A DNA stretch of 64,000 nucleotides from Bog-756 sp052326605 (GTDB taxonomy: Bacteria > Actinomycetota > Acidimicrobiia > Acidimicrobiales > RAAP-2), in assembly GCA_052326605.1 (NCBI GenBank), contig JBKQMB010000029.1:1-64000 (forward strand), given 5' to 3'. Positions within the stretch are counted from its first letter, which is position 1, and every line of letters begins with the position of its first letter. The position numbers and the translations under genes were made by a program. This document shows, one piece after another, positions 15,224 through 22,950 of this stretch. Under the pieces are notes generated by a model. It saw nothing but the letters and a program-made list of their open reading frames with translations. It was not told the origin of the DNA and made no database searches.

Positions 15224-15881
15224 TCGTTCCCCCCATTGATGGGACAACTGGGTATCCCAGCTGGCACATTCCGAATTCTACTCCCTTCCCTGCGTCCATG
15301 ACCTCGGCGTCCGGCTTCAGGAGCCGACTCAGCGTCTGCAAGGCGACTGCGGTACAAGATCGCCTCCTCCACGAGATGGGGATTCGATCCAACAGCAGGC
15401 GTGAATCCCATTCCAAACATGCAGCGGTTGCTGGATCAGGTCGTGGGCTGGTCCTTGCCAGAGGAACTTGGCCAAGGCGAACCTTTTCGACGCAGTGATC
15501 GGGCTAGCCGGCACGTCCAGGGACTCGAGGAACTGCGGGATGTGGGACCTGCTAGGTCATTGTTACTCCGCACAGTTTCGCGCCTGTGCCCCGCTAAGGC
15601 TCGGTCTGTTGGTCGGTTGTCTGCGTCCTTAGCCGCACCACGGGCCACGGCGACACCGAACCGACGGCCCCACTCTGCCCGCTCGGCGTCGGTGAGATCG
15701 GACCGGTTGGATGGGGAGAATGCGCTTCGACGGCGTCGGGTTGTCCATCTCTCAATCGTCCCAGTGTTTCGGCGGTGTGCGGGTGAGGCGCCGGCGAGTT
15801 GTAACCGAGCCGACGTTGTATCGCAGCCCGCTGAGGTTGATAATCGAATTGCGAGGGGTCATCTACTCCTCGGAGGTCAAG
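15224..15881. other. Intergenic stretch with one inverted repeat, no convincing gene
   Basis: 658 bp. Contains copy 2 in position (15570-15589) of the GCACA-N10-TGTGC motif. No frame has both natural composition and a ribosome site; minus-strand frames near 15160-15420 look partly protein-like but cannot be assigned. Confidence 0.45.
15570..15589. repeat. Inverted repeat GCACA-N10-TGTGC, second by position
   Basis: GCACA GTTTCGCGCC TGTGC, preceded by ACTCC and followed by CCC as in the other two copies. Confidence 0.65.
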
Positions 15882-16055
15882 ATGCACAAGTCCTCTGAAT
15901 CTGTGACATGCGTGAAATGCGGGTCGATTGGGAGTGCCGAAGAGGTGCCACGGCCGGCCGTGGGGGCGTTCGGAATAGTGGATCGTCATTGGATCAAGCA
16001 GTGCTGGGTGTGCGGATTCGAGTGGGACGAATTCGAAGGTCGGGCAGCGTCGTAG
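15882..16055 (+). CDS. Zinc-ribbon microprotein (57 aa)
   Basis: 57 residues with two CxxC knuckles, Cys10/Cys13 (TCVKCGS) and Cys41/Cys44 (QCWVCGFEW), 27 residues apart, the layout of a small zinc ribbon. ATG 15882 has a near-ideal GGAGG at a 5-bp spacing (CGGAGGTCAAG). The longer open frame upstream lacks this and looks non-coding. Likely a DNA-, RNA- or protein-binding accessory factor of the mobile region; the target is unknown. Confidence 0.7.
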   Translation: MHKSSESVTCVKCGSIGSAEEVPRPAVGAFGIVDRHWIKQCWVCGFEWDEFEGRAAS

Positions 16056-16136
16056 TGCCGGGTCCGGAACACGGATCGGCAGCCAGCGCTCGGCGCTGAC
16101 GAGAGGGATGGTACCCCCCTGGAAGGCTGCCGCTCC

Positions 16137-16156
16137 GCACAGAATTCGCCTTGTGC
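16137..16156. repeat. Inverted repeat GCACA-N10-TGTGC, third by position
   Basis: GCACA GAATTCGCCT TGTGC within CGCTCCGCACAG ... TGTGCCCC. It lies 116 bp before the 56-aa membrane microprotein at 16272. Confidence 0.65.
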
Positions 16157-16271
16157 CCCACGAACGACCGGGGTGGTGGTCAAAGGCTGACTGGTTGCTT
16201 ATCGTTCAGATCGTGGCGGCCCCCGGCTACGGCTGGGGTCCATCGCGTGCGGAATTCGCTACGCTCTAGAC

Positions 16272-16442
16272 GTGCTCGGGCTGCTCATGCTTGCTGTGTT
16301 CGTGTTCGCGTGGATCCGGCGACGGCTGATGATCCGACGTGAAGGAATCCGTATGGCCGAGCAGTGCCGGATCGAGGCTGAGGCGCTCGCCAGAGAGCGA
16401 GAAATCATCGCAGAGATGGAAGCCGACTTCCTCAGGCGGTAA
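16272..16442 (+). CDS. Membrane microprotein with coiled-coil tail (56 aa)
   Basis: GTG 16272 opens a 56-residue frame: MLGLLMLAVFVFAWIRRR is one membrane helix with basic residues after it, then a charged amphipathic helix (MAEQCRIEAEALAREREIIA, EMEADFLRR) that would form a cytoplasmic coiled coil. The composition is far from that of a random frame. No ribosome site is obvious; TAGA at 16267 may be part of a minus-10 box for a leaderless message. Function unknown. Confidence 0.5.
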   Translation: MLGLLMLAVFVFAWIRRRLMIRREGIRMAEQCRIEAEALAREREIIAEMEADFLRR

Positions 16443-16855
16443 CGGGGAAGAGTTCATCCGCGACGTATTCCCGATGGTCCCCGGCTTCTGTCGGTGGGTT
16501 CTGCGCGCCTCAAAGTGTCCCACCTATCCGGCATCGTTCGGGGATATCCAGCGTTGACAAGAGAGGCCCAGACCCCTTGCGAATCGAAGTGGGGTTGACC
16601 CGCCCACACGAGCACCCTGACCTTCAGGGACTCATTGTTAGGCTTGACCAGGCTGGGCACAGCCTGAAAAGGAAGCCAGGCTGGCGTAAAGGAACGGTGG
16701 AAATGGGATCGTGAGGCAAAAGGGTCCATTGCCCACCCGGTCGAGATGCCGTGAGCACTAGATTGTCGAAGCTGACCAAAGCGGCAATGCTCGCGTCGGC
16801 GTAACGTAACAATTCCGGCTGGTGCACTAGGTTGCGACAAGCGAGAGGATAGGAC
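16443..16855. other. Intergenic stretch, nothing firmly assigned
   Basis: 413 bp of lower GC than the core. A 45-codon TTG frame at 16577-16714 (LTRPHEHPDLQGLIVRLDQA) looks protein-like but has no ribosome site and cannot be named. No RNA gene or repeat seen. Confidence 0.4.
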
Positions 16856-17560
16856 ATGTTCCAGTTCCCCTCGGGTCGCCGCTTGAGCTGGCGGCGTCTC
16901 GTGAGTTCTGCCTTGAGCAACATCGCGACGCTGGTCCGGTCCCGTCGATTGCCTCGGGCAATTGCCAGTACAGGCCGGCGTGCCGTCCGAGCGACGCCAC
17001 TCCCACCTCTGTTGCGTCGGGCGTGGGCCTGGGTGCATGAGGAACCCATGCGGGCCAAGGACGTGCTCTGGATCCTCCAGGTGCTCGATACCGCCGAGGT
17101 TCACTACAGGGTGGCCGGCGGATGGGGTGTCGACGCATTGGCTGGGCGCCAGACTCGCAGGCACCACGATTGGGATCTGGTGATATTGGATTTTGAGCGG
17201 GATGAAGCTCGGGCACTGAGCGCCCTCGCTCCATTGGGATTCCGGCTGATCAATCGTTCACGGGAGGCCGGCATCTGGATGCCATTGAGGTCCGTGCTCG
17301 ATGACGACGCCGGTCATCGCATCGAGTTCCTCGGCATCGACGAGGAACAACTGATTGCCGGCCTCCGTCTGCCCTCGACTGACAGAGGTCACACTCGTGT
17401 GGACCTCGGGTCGTCGGGCTTCGCCTCAGGGGCGATCGGGAGGCGCACGGTGGCGTGCCTTTCAACCGAGGTACAGCTCCTATTTCATTCAGGCTATGAG
17501 CTCCGATCAAACGACCGGCGCGACGCGGCCATGCTGCTACGCCTACTTGGCCCCTATTGA
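16856..17560 (+). CDS. Aminoglycoside/lincosamide nucleotidyltransferase-like protein
   Basis: 234 residues. From about residue 65 it matches small nucleotidyltransferases of the ANT(2'')/Lnu kind: YRVAGGWGVDALAGRQTRRH followed by HDWDLVI with the Asp-x-Asp metal pair, a HRIEFLG strand and a closing YELRSNDRRDAAML helix. These enzymes attach AMP to hydroxyls of antibiotics, but many chromosomal relatives have unknown substrates. The first 64 residues are basic and unassigned. ATG 16856 has GAGAGGA at good spacing; ATG 17048 with GAGGA would give 170 residues, the family's usual length. Either could be true. Confidence 0.72.
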   Translation: MFQFPSGRRLSWRRLVSSALSNIATLVRSRRLPRAIASTGRRAVRATPLPPLLRRAWAWVHEEPMRAKDVLWILQVLDTAEVHYRVAGGWGVDALAGRQTRRHHDWDLVILDFERDEARALSALAPLGFRLINRSREAGIWMPLRSVLDDDAGHRIEFLGIDEEQLIAGLRLPSTDRGHTRVDLGSSGFASGAIGRRTVACLSTEVQLLFHSGYELRSNDRRDAAMLLRLLGPY

Positions 17561-17893
17561 ACCGGGCATGCCTAGAACAGCCCCTGTCACTAATCGTCGT
17601 TCCGCTAACGGTCGCCGAGAGTCCCCGTCGGTGCTCATCGGTGAGCGCTGTTCGGCTGAAACATCCGTTCGGGCCCCACTGTGTCAACCTCCAGTGAGAC
17701 AGGTTTTGCAACCGAATCGATGAGCTGAGAGGGCGGAGAACGAACTTCTCCCATGACCACGACAATCAACCACCTTGACGACACGCGCCTGCATGCTGGT
17801 GCGATGGACGACTTCGGCTTCGCCAAACCTGAGGCTGGGAACCAGATCCGTTCTTCCATTTACCCACCGAACTGCCTACAACGCGTAGTCCCC
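17561..17893. other. Intergenic stretch, possible insertion-sequence end
   Basis: 333 bp. TGTGTCAACCTCCAGTGAGACAGG at about 17680-17703 resembles the terminal sequences of some insertion sequences as I remember them, with TGTC/GACA inverted arms, but no transposase follows. A frame at 17753 is mostly antisense to vapC and not convincing. Confidence 0.3.
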
Positions 17894-18304
17894 TCAGGAC
17901 ACGCCGGGAGCAGCGCACGTGAGCCCGACATGGCGGGCCGCCGCCACGAGGCGTTCGTCGTACGCGACAAATGCCTCCAGTGCCTCATGCGCAACTGACG
18001 TGATGTGCTCGGCCGTCGCCAGGTGGATGGCGTCGAGCGAACGCAGATCGGGGTCAGAGTAGCCCGCAGCCCGTGCGACCACCGACGGCGACAGGGTGAC
18101 CACGCCGATGCCGCTCAGGACGTCGGCAACGCGGCCTGCCCGCTCCCGAGCGATCCGTCGGGTGGCACGCACCAGTTCTACCTCGATCAGCACCGAAGAG
18201 AGCACCGGAATCGCCTTCCGCTCTTCGAACCACCGGGAGAGGTCGTCACTGTGCGCTTCTGGCAGGACGAGCTTCATCGCGGCCGAAGTGTCGAGATAGA
18301 TCAC
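17894..18304 (-). CDS. VapC-like PIN-domain toxin
   Basis: 136 residues of the PIN ribonuclease fold. The acidic active site is complete: Asp5 in MIYLDTSAAMKL, Glu41/Glu43 in LIEVELVRA, Asp91 in LRSLDAIHLATA and Asp116 in AFVAYDERL. VapC toxins cleave RNA, usually tRNA or rRNA, to arrest growth. The gene starts 7 bp downstream of the antitoxin stop, the normal antitoxin-first order. The target RNA is unknown. Confidence 0.92.
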   Translation of the reverse strand: MIYLDTSAAMKLVLPEAHSDDLSRWFEERKAIPVLSSVLIEVELVRATRRIARERAGRVADVLSGIGVVTLSPSVVARAAGYSDPDLRSLDAIHLATAEHITSVAHEALEAFVAYDERLVAAARHVGLTCAAPGVS

Positions 18305-18311
18305 TCGTTCC

Positions 18312-18587
18312 TCACCAACGGTCTCCGCCGTATCGGTCCTCCAAGATCGCGTCTAGTCCCGTGGAATCCGAGGTTGTCACCTCGGAATCCGAGAACAGCG
18401 GCAGCGAACCTCGTGCTGGACGCAATTCCTCGGCCTCGATCAAAACGCTGAGGGGGTTCGGCTGAGCAGGCTCGATGATGGCCACCCGCGTGCCATTGCG
18501 GGTGACCTCAACCCGTTCGCCCATCTCGACCCGTGCCAATACGTCGGCGGTGTGCTGGTTCAACTCACGAACTGGAACCTGGCGCAT
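18312..18587 (-). CDS. Phd/YefM-family antitoxin paired with VapC
   Basis: 91 residues. The N-terminal half (MRQVPVRELNQHTADVLARV, EMGERVEVTRNGTRVAIIEP) is the Phd/YefM DNA-binding fold; the C-terminal half is disordered and acidic, as expected for the toxin-wrapping part. ATG 18587 is chosen because the family starts at RQVPVRELN; upstream codons read through the operator. It precedes vapC by 7 bp, so the pair is one autoregulated operon. Confidence 0.9.
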   Translation of the reverse strand: MRQVPVRELNQHTADVLARVEMGERVEVTRNGTRVAIIEPAQPNPLSVLIEAEELRPARGSLPLFSDSEVTTSDSTGLDAILEDRYGGDRW

Positions 18588-18596
18588 AGACACAGT

Positions 18597-18616
18597 GTAG
18601 TACGAATAGGTAGTAC
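18597..18616. promoter_or_regulatory. Likely autoregulatory operator of the toxin-antitoxin operon
   Basis: GTAGTAC occurs at 18597-18603 and 18610-18616, a 13-bp period, starting 10 bp before the antitoxin start. Each half contains the palindrome GTAC. Antitoxins of this family bind such paired sites over their own promoter; the assignment rests on position and symmetry. Confidence 0.5.
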
Positions 18617-18719
18617 ATGCCACCAACGAGTCACCGACAGCATCGACGGGCACCTCCGGCGCCTCAAGAACGTGCGCTGATCCGGAACTTCCTCTTGACC
18701 TGACCCCGAGAGCCGGTTA

Positions 18720-18935
18720 GTCGAGGCCCATTTCGGACCGCTCAGGCAGTTCACCATCGCCAACTCCGACCACCAGAGCCACACCGAGCTGACCACGGCC
18801 ATCCGCAACTACAGCCGTTGGCGCAATGCCAACACCAAGGACCCCGAGGTCCTCGCCGCAGAACGCAAGCACCGGGCCATGCTCAGAGGAGAAGCGCTCC
18901 GCCGCTGGGGCCAGCCCCGAGCACGCGCCGCGTAG
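18720..18935 (+). pseudogene. C-terminal remnant of an IS630-type transposase
   Basis: A 71-residue frame without a start codon reads VEAHFGPLRQFTIANSDHQS, then ELTTAIRNYSRWRNANTKDP and ends in an Arg-rich tail. This is the segment after the last catalytic acid in IS630-type DDE transposases (the E in VEAHF being the probable third acidic residue). The rest of the element and its ends are not recognisable. It lies between the toxin-antitoxin promoter and the H1-like gene and shows past insertion and decay. Confidence 0.62.
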
Positions 18936-19121
18936 AGCACTCTCCGACGGCCCCTCTCTCACCCGACCTCTGGATCGACGCGCCCTCGACCAGGTTCCGG
19001 CGTCCCCGAACCGGTCAACGGCACCTCGTCTGCCGCCCATTGCCGCCTCATGCACCGACTGGGAGCCTCAGTCCCGATTGGCCTGGACTGCCAAGCGCGC
19101 GATCCTTTGTGGTCAGAGCAG

Positions 19122-19580
19122 CTAGTCCGAGGGGGTCTCTCGGGCAGCAGTCTTCTCGGCCGCAGCCTTCGGCGCTGCGGTCTTCGTGGCCGCAGCCTTG
19201 CGCGGCGCTGCGGTCTTCTTGGCCGCAGCCTTCGGCGCTGCGGTCTTTTTGGCCGCAGCCTTGCGCGGCGCTGTCTTGCGGGCAGCAGCCCTTCGGGCCG
19301 CAGACTTGCGTCCCGGCACTCGCTTCGCCGCAACATGCCCGGCCTTCACGACTCTGTGGGCGAGTTCGTTCGACGCACCCACGAGCTGCTCGGTCATCTT
19401 GAAGGCTGAGTCGATGATCTGCTGACGGGGGCCACGGTCATCGCCCACGTCAGGGAAGGCCCGGTTCACCGTCTCGACGAAGTCTCGGACGGCATCAATC
19501 GCCGTCTTCTCCGCCCTGGCGACGGAGGTGATGACGCGGTCTGCACCTTCGTCTTGGTTTCTTCTCGCTGGACTTGCCAT
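19122..19580 (-). CDS. H1-like protein with Lys/Ala/Pro repeat tail
   Basis: 152 residues in two parts. Residues 1-90 form a mostly helical domain (GADRVITSVARAEKTAIDAV, RDFVETVNRAF, IIDSAFKMTEQLVGASNELA). Residues 91-152 are a histone-H1-like tail of repeated KKTAAPKAAA and related units. ATG 19580 has AAGGGGG 5-6 bp upstream; the open frame further upstream is non-coding. Such tails bind nucleic acid; the N-terminal half is reminiscent of small phasin-like helical proteins of actinobacteria. A nucleoid-associated role is inference. Confidence 0.78.
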   Translation of the reverse strand: MASPARRNQDEGADRVITSVARAEKTAIDAVRDFVETVNRAFPDVGDDRGPRQQIIDSAFKMTEQLVGASNELAHRVVKAGHVAAKRVPGRKSAARRAAARKTAPRKAAAKKTAAPKAAAKKTAAPRKAAATKTAAPKAAAEKTAARETPSD

Positions 19581-19849
19581 GTAAACCCCCTTGGTGTCTG
19601 CCGACCGTAGCGCGGCTCGGACCATGGTGCTCGCTCGAGCGGAAGAGGGGCTTTCGGCAGGTTCTCCCGCCACGGCTCGGGGCCTGGACCAGGTGGCCCC
19701 ACCGAACCCGCGGTTTGGGATACTCGGGTGCCAGCCTTGGCTGAGCATCACGAGACACGCGCTCATCGAGGCTGATTGCCCGGCCAAGAGTACGCCGGTC
19801 GATCCGGCTGGCCGCATGGGTGGCTGCTAGCAGCACCCTGACCACGCTG

Positions 19850-20468
19850 ATGAGGCAACCTGCGTACCTACTGTCCAATCGCTCGGTTGCACGGATGGTA
19901 CTGATCCTCCGGGTGTTCTACGTCTGCCTGACGTTCGGTTGGATGAGCTGACTTCACTACCGCTCCACCGGGGACACCGGGTTTCGACTGGGGCCAGGAG
20001 CGCCCTTGTTGCTTGAGCGGCCAGCGCCCTCATCGTGGCCGACGCCGTGACGGGGCTGGCCGGCACCGCTTTGGCGACACCGGCAGAACGGCGAGTGTCG
20101 CCTCTGCGTGTCCTCGACCTGGTCGGGATCGCGGCCGGCCTGGTCGGCACCCACCGTGCACAGAGCGACATGGGACGTTCTTGGCGGACCGAGTCGCTCC
20201 GAAAGAGCGGAACGCGCTGATCACGGACGGGTTGTTCCGATACGTCCGAAATCCGCTGTTCACCTTCATGACGCTCGTCGGGACAGCCAGCACTATCGCT
20301 GTCCCGAACACAGGGAGGGGGGCCAGCGCGGCGATGCTTGCAGCTGGTGTCTATATCGAAGCCCGGCTCGTGGAGGAGCCCTAGCTGCTGGAAGTACAAG
20401 GAGAGCAGTACCTGACCTACGCGCGCGCAACAGATCGATTCGTTCCTGACTTTGGCACCTTGCGATAG
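19850..20468 (+). pseudogene. Isoprenylcysteine carboxyl methyltransferase-family remnant
   Basis: Pieces of an ICMT/PEMT-type membrane methyltransferase lie in order but in several frames: LRVFYVCLTFGWMS from 19850, an in-frame TGA at 19949, LHYRSTGDTGFRLGPGAP after it, MGRSWR near 20170 in another frame, then LITDGLFRYVRNPLFTFMTL, YIEARLVEEP and an amber codon at about 20382 where the family has Tyr, followed by LLEVQGEQYLTYARATDRFV. With two stops and at least two frame changes the gene is dead. Confidence 0.8.
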
Positions 20469-20548
20469 GTGCCACGTTGGCAGAGCCAGGCGTCTCTTTT
20501 GCCAGGTGAGGCCTGCACTTTCGACTCGCGCCTCCCTGGCTGCGCCAT

Positions 20549-20554
20549 TAGAGT
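20549..20554 (+). promoter_or_regulatory. Possible minus-10 box for a leaderless ABC transporter message
   Basis: TAGAGT lies 8 bp before the GTG start at 20562 and no ribosome site is present between them. This is the usual geometry of leaderless actinobacterial transcripts. Inference only. Confidence 0.35.
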
Positions 20555-20561
20555 CGCCGGG

Positions 20562-21497
20562 GTGGCTCCTGTCGTCGAGGTAGAAGGCCTTCGGAAGTCC
20601 TACGGCGAAGTCGAGCGGATCCACGGGATCAGTTTCGAGGTCGAAGCCGGTGAGATCTTCGGCTTCCTCGGAACCAATGGGGCGGGCAAGACGACGACCA
20701 TCGAGATCCTTGAGGGCTATCGCCCTCGCAATTCCGGACAGGTGTCTGTGCTCGGTACCGACCCGGCCCGGGCCGACCGGATGTGGCGCAACCGGATCGG
20801 GTTGGTCCTCCAGGAGTGCGAGCTCGATCCTGCGCACACCGTGCGGGAGACCGTTTCGATGTTTGCCCGTTACTACCAATACCCGACTGCCGTGGTGACC
20901 ACCATCGGTGCTGTCGGACTGACAGAGAAGATCGATGACCGGGTCGGACACCTTTCGGGCGGGCAGAAGCGACGGCTGGACGTCGCCCTGGGGCTGATCG
21001 GTGATCCGGAGGTCCTCTTCCTGGACGAGCCGACTACCGGGTTGGATCCGGCGGCCCGCCGTGAGATGTGGACCATGGTCGAGGGCCTGCGCGACGCGGG
21101 CAAGACGATCTTCCTCACCACCCACTACATGGATGAGGCCCAGCATTTGGCCGACCGCATCATCATCCTGGCCGCCGGGGAGGTCGCCGCCCAGGGAACG
21201 GCCGACGAGCTGAGCCGCAGCCTGGGCAATCGCACCGCGATCACCTTCACGCATCCAGAGGGGGTCGCGCTGGATCGACTGAGCGGCGTGCTCGGCACTC
21301 CCGTCGAACTCGAGGGCCCGCTGGTGCGCTTCGGGTCCGACCGGGTGCAGCGTGATCTGTCTGTGCTGTTGGACTGGGCCGAGGGCGAGCGGTTAGAGCT
21401 GGTCGACCTCCAGGTCATCCGGCCCACCCTCGACGACGTGTTCGTGCAGCTGGCGGGCGCGCCGACGGCGAACGAGGGGGAAGGGTCAGAGTCGTGA
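20562..21497 (+). CDS. ABC exporter ATP-binding protein (DrrA/CcmA type)
   Basis: 311 residues. Walker A GTNGAGKT at 37-44, signature LSGGQKRRLDVALGL, Walker B VLFLDEPTTGLDP, and the switch His in FLTTHYMDEAQHLADR. The roughly 85-residue C-terminal extension is typical of daunorubicin-resistance-type (DrrA) ATPases. GTG 20562 is taken because the conserved VVEVEGLRKSYG start follows; the open frame upstream overlaps the dead methyltransferase. It overlaps the permease gene by 4 bp (GTGA). The cargo, lipid or drug, is unknown. Confidence 0.92.
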   Translation: MAPVVEVEGLRKSYGEVERIHGISFEVEAGEIFGFLGTNGAGKTTTIEILEGYRPRNSGQVSVLGTDPARADRMWRNRIGLVLQECELDPAHTVRETVSMFARYYQYPTAVVTTIGAVGLTEKIDDRVGHLSGGQKRRLDVALGLIGDPEVLFLDEPTTGLDPAARREMWTMVEGLRDAGKTIFLTTHYMDEAQHLADRIIILAAGEVAAQGTADELSRSLGNRTAITFTHPEGVALDRLSGVLGTPVELEGPLVRFGSDRVQRDLSVLLDWAEGERLELVDLQVIRPTLDDVFVQLAGAPTANEGEGSES

Positions 21498-22270
21498 GCG
21501 ACATCGCCCTGGCCGGCGCCCAGACCAGCTACGCGCTGCGCGGGTTCATCCGCGACTCGCGTGCCCTCATCTTCACCGTCATCATGCCGGTGTTCCTACT
21601 GCTGCTGTTCAACGCCATCTTCCACGGGACCACGCGGTTCGCCAGCCTGAGCGTCCCCTCCGCCTCCTACTACACGGCATCGATCATCTCCTACCAGATC
21701 ATGTTGGCCGGCTTCGGCTCACTCCTCATCTCGGTCACCACCGCCCGCGAGCGCGGGCTGCTGAAGCGGTTCCGGGGAACGCCCATGCCCAGCTGGGTCT
21801 ATCTGGTCTCCGAGATCGGCCAGTCGATCGTGGTGGTCGTTATCACCGTGGCCGTCCTGGTGGGGGTGGGCGTGATCTTTTACCACGTGAAGCTCTCGGG
21901 GCACATGCTGGTGGGCCTGGTTGTCTACGTGGTGGTGGGCACGGCCTGCTTCTGCGCCCTTGGCCTGGCCTGCTCTCGGATCTGCACGACAACCGACTCC
22001 GCCTCGGCCATTGGCCCGTTCTCCACTGTCGTCCTGGCTTTCCTCTCGGGCGTGTTCATCCCGGTGGCAATCATGCCGGCGTGGTTGCTCGACATTGGCA
22101 AGGTGTTCCCGCTCGAACACCTCGCCCGCGGTTTACAGACAGCGTTCCTGGTGCCGGGCTCGACCGGACTTACGGCGGCCAACCTGGGGATACTTGCAGC
22201 CTGGGGCGCCGCCGGGCTAGCTGTCGCGGCGCGAACCTTCCGCTGGGAGCCATTGGCCGCCAGCGCCTGA
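21494..22270 (+). CDS. ABC-2 type exporter permease
   Basis: 258 residues with six predicted membrane segments (for example LIFTVIMPVFLLLLFNAIF, IVVVVITVAVLVGVGVIF, MLVGLVVYVVVGTACFCALG, STVVLAFLSGVFIPVAIMPA). TTARERGLLKRFRGTPMPSW is the conserved cytoplasmic coupling segment of ABC-2 permeases. It pairs with the ATPase just upstream to make a complete two-gene exporter. Closest in style to DrrB and YadH-type permeases; substrate not predictable. Confidence 0.92.
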   Translation: MSDIALAGAQTSYALRGFIRDSRALIFTVIMPVFLLLLFNAIFHGTTRFASLSVPSASYYTASIISYQIMLAGFGSLLISVTTARERGLLKRFRGTPMPSWVYLVSEIGQSIVVVVITVAVLVGVGVIFYHVKLSGHMLVGLVVYVVVGTACFCALGLACSRICTTTDSASAIGPFSTVVLAFLSGVFIPVAIMPAWLLDIGKVFPLEHLARGLQTAFLVPGSTGLTAANLGILAAWGAAGLAVAARTFRWEPLAASA

Positions 22271-22788
22271 TTGTCAGTGACCACAGGGACGGGCCAAAGC
22301 TTCCCAGCAGAAGGATGAGACGTGATGGCCTTCACGGAGTCGTTCAATGCCAGGATCCCAGCAACAAGCATGGCGGTCGTGAGCGACATCTCCTCGAATG
22401 CGCTCAATTGCCTTGCCGGAATCCCGAGGAACGCAAGCACCGACGGAACGAAGGTCGCGCCGATTCGGCGATCGGCGTCTCGGCAGGTCGCCCATGATGC
22501 GGGCCCCACACAGCGCCGGTGCTCGCCTCGAAGTGCCTGACTGAGACTTGTGGCAGACGCTGCACTGGGCCTTCTTCTGTCTACCGAAACGAAACGTCGC
22601 ACCGGCCAAGTTCCGCACCCTCTCCCAACAAGTCGACCAGTTGCCGGAGCTTCGTGGAGCGCGCGGTCCCGGTCAGATGCACCGATGACATCGGGCGTCG
22701 TGGTGGCGAAGGCGATGCGCACGGCGGACCAGGCTAACCACCGCCACGGGGCAGCGGCCGAGGCCCGCGACTGCGATCAGGCCCGCTG
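22271..22788. other. Intergenic stretch with unassigned gene debris
   Basis: 518 bp. Minus-strand frames around 22300-22600 carry protein-like pieces in two frames (QCSVCHKSQSG in one, LSAFEEMSLTTAMLVAGILA in another), which suggests a decayed gene, but no family can be named with confidence. Confidence 0.35.
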
Positions 22789-22950
22789 TCAGGAGTGGTG
22801 GGGAGGGCGTTCACTGTTCTGCCGTTCGGCCCAGCAGCGGTCGCAGTCCTCGCAGAAGGGCGCACCCCCGGAACTGGGGCGTTCGGTGCGTGCGTGGAAG
22901 CCCGGATGGCCGCAGAAGACGCAGTTGGACGCCGAGCGGATGATCGCCAT
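22789..22950 (-). CDS. Cys-rich zinc-binding microprotein (53 aa)
   Basis: 53 residues with Cys10/Cys13 (NCVFCGHPGFH) and Cys33/Cys36/Cys39 (FCEDCDRCW), the layout of a small treble-clef or ribbon zinc site. ATG 22950 lacks a clear ribosome site. It is opposite to no other gene. Probably an accessory nucleic-acid- or protein-binding factor; no family recognised. Confidence 0.55.
   Translation of the reverse strand: MAIIRSASNCVFCGHPGFHARTERPSSGGAPFCEDCDRCWAERQNSERPPHHS

Noticed and set aside
15570..15589. Rho-independent terminator at the second inverted repeat
   Set aside because: Stem of 5 bp only and no T-tract; too weak for a terminator.
14533..16156. CRISPR-like or iteron reading of the three GCACA-N10-TGTGC sites
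   Set aside because: Spacing between copies is irregular (about 1037 and 567 bp), so neither an array nor iterons; kept only as dispersed operators or hairpins.
17753..17998. 81-codon plus-strand frame opposite the end of vapC
   Set aside because: No ribosome site and half of it mirrors vapC codons.
19827..21254. 475-residue minus-strand frame opposite the ABC exporter
   Set aside because: It mirrors the ATPase gene and the methyltransferase relic; no domain or start site.
22274..22618. CSVCH motif on the minus strand, possible cytochrome c
   Set aside because: The rest of the frame does not look like a cytochrome c: no axial Met segment, and the protein-like parts change frame.
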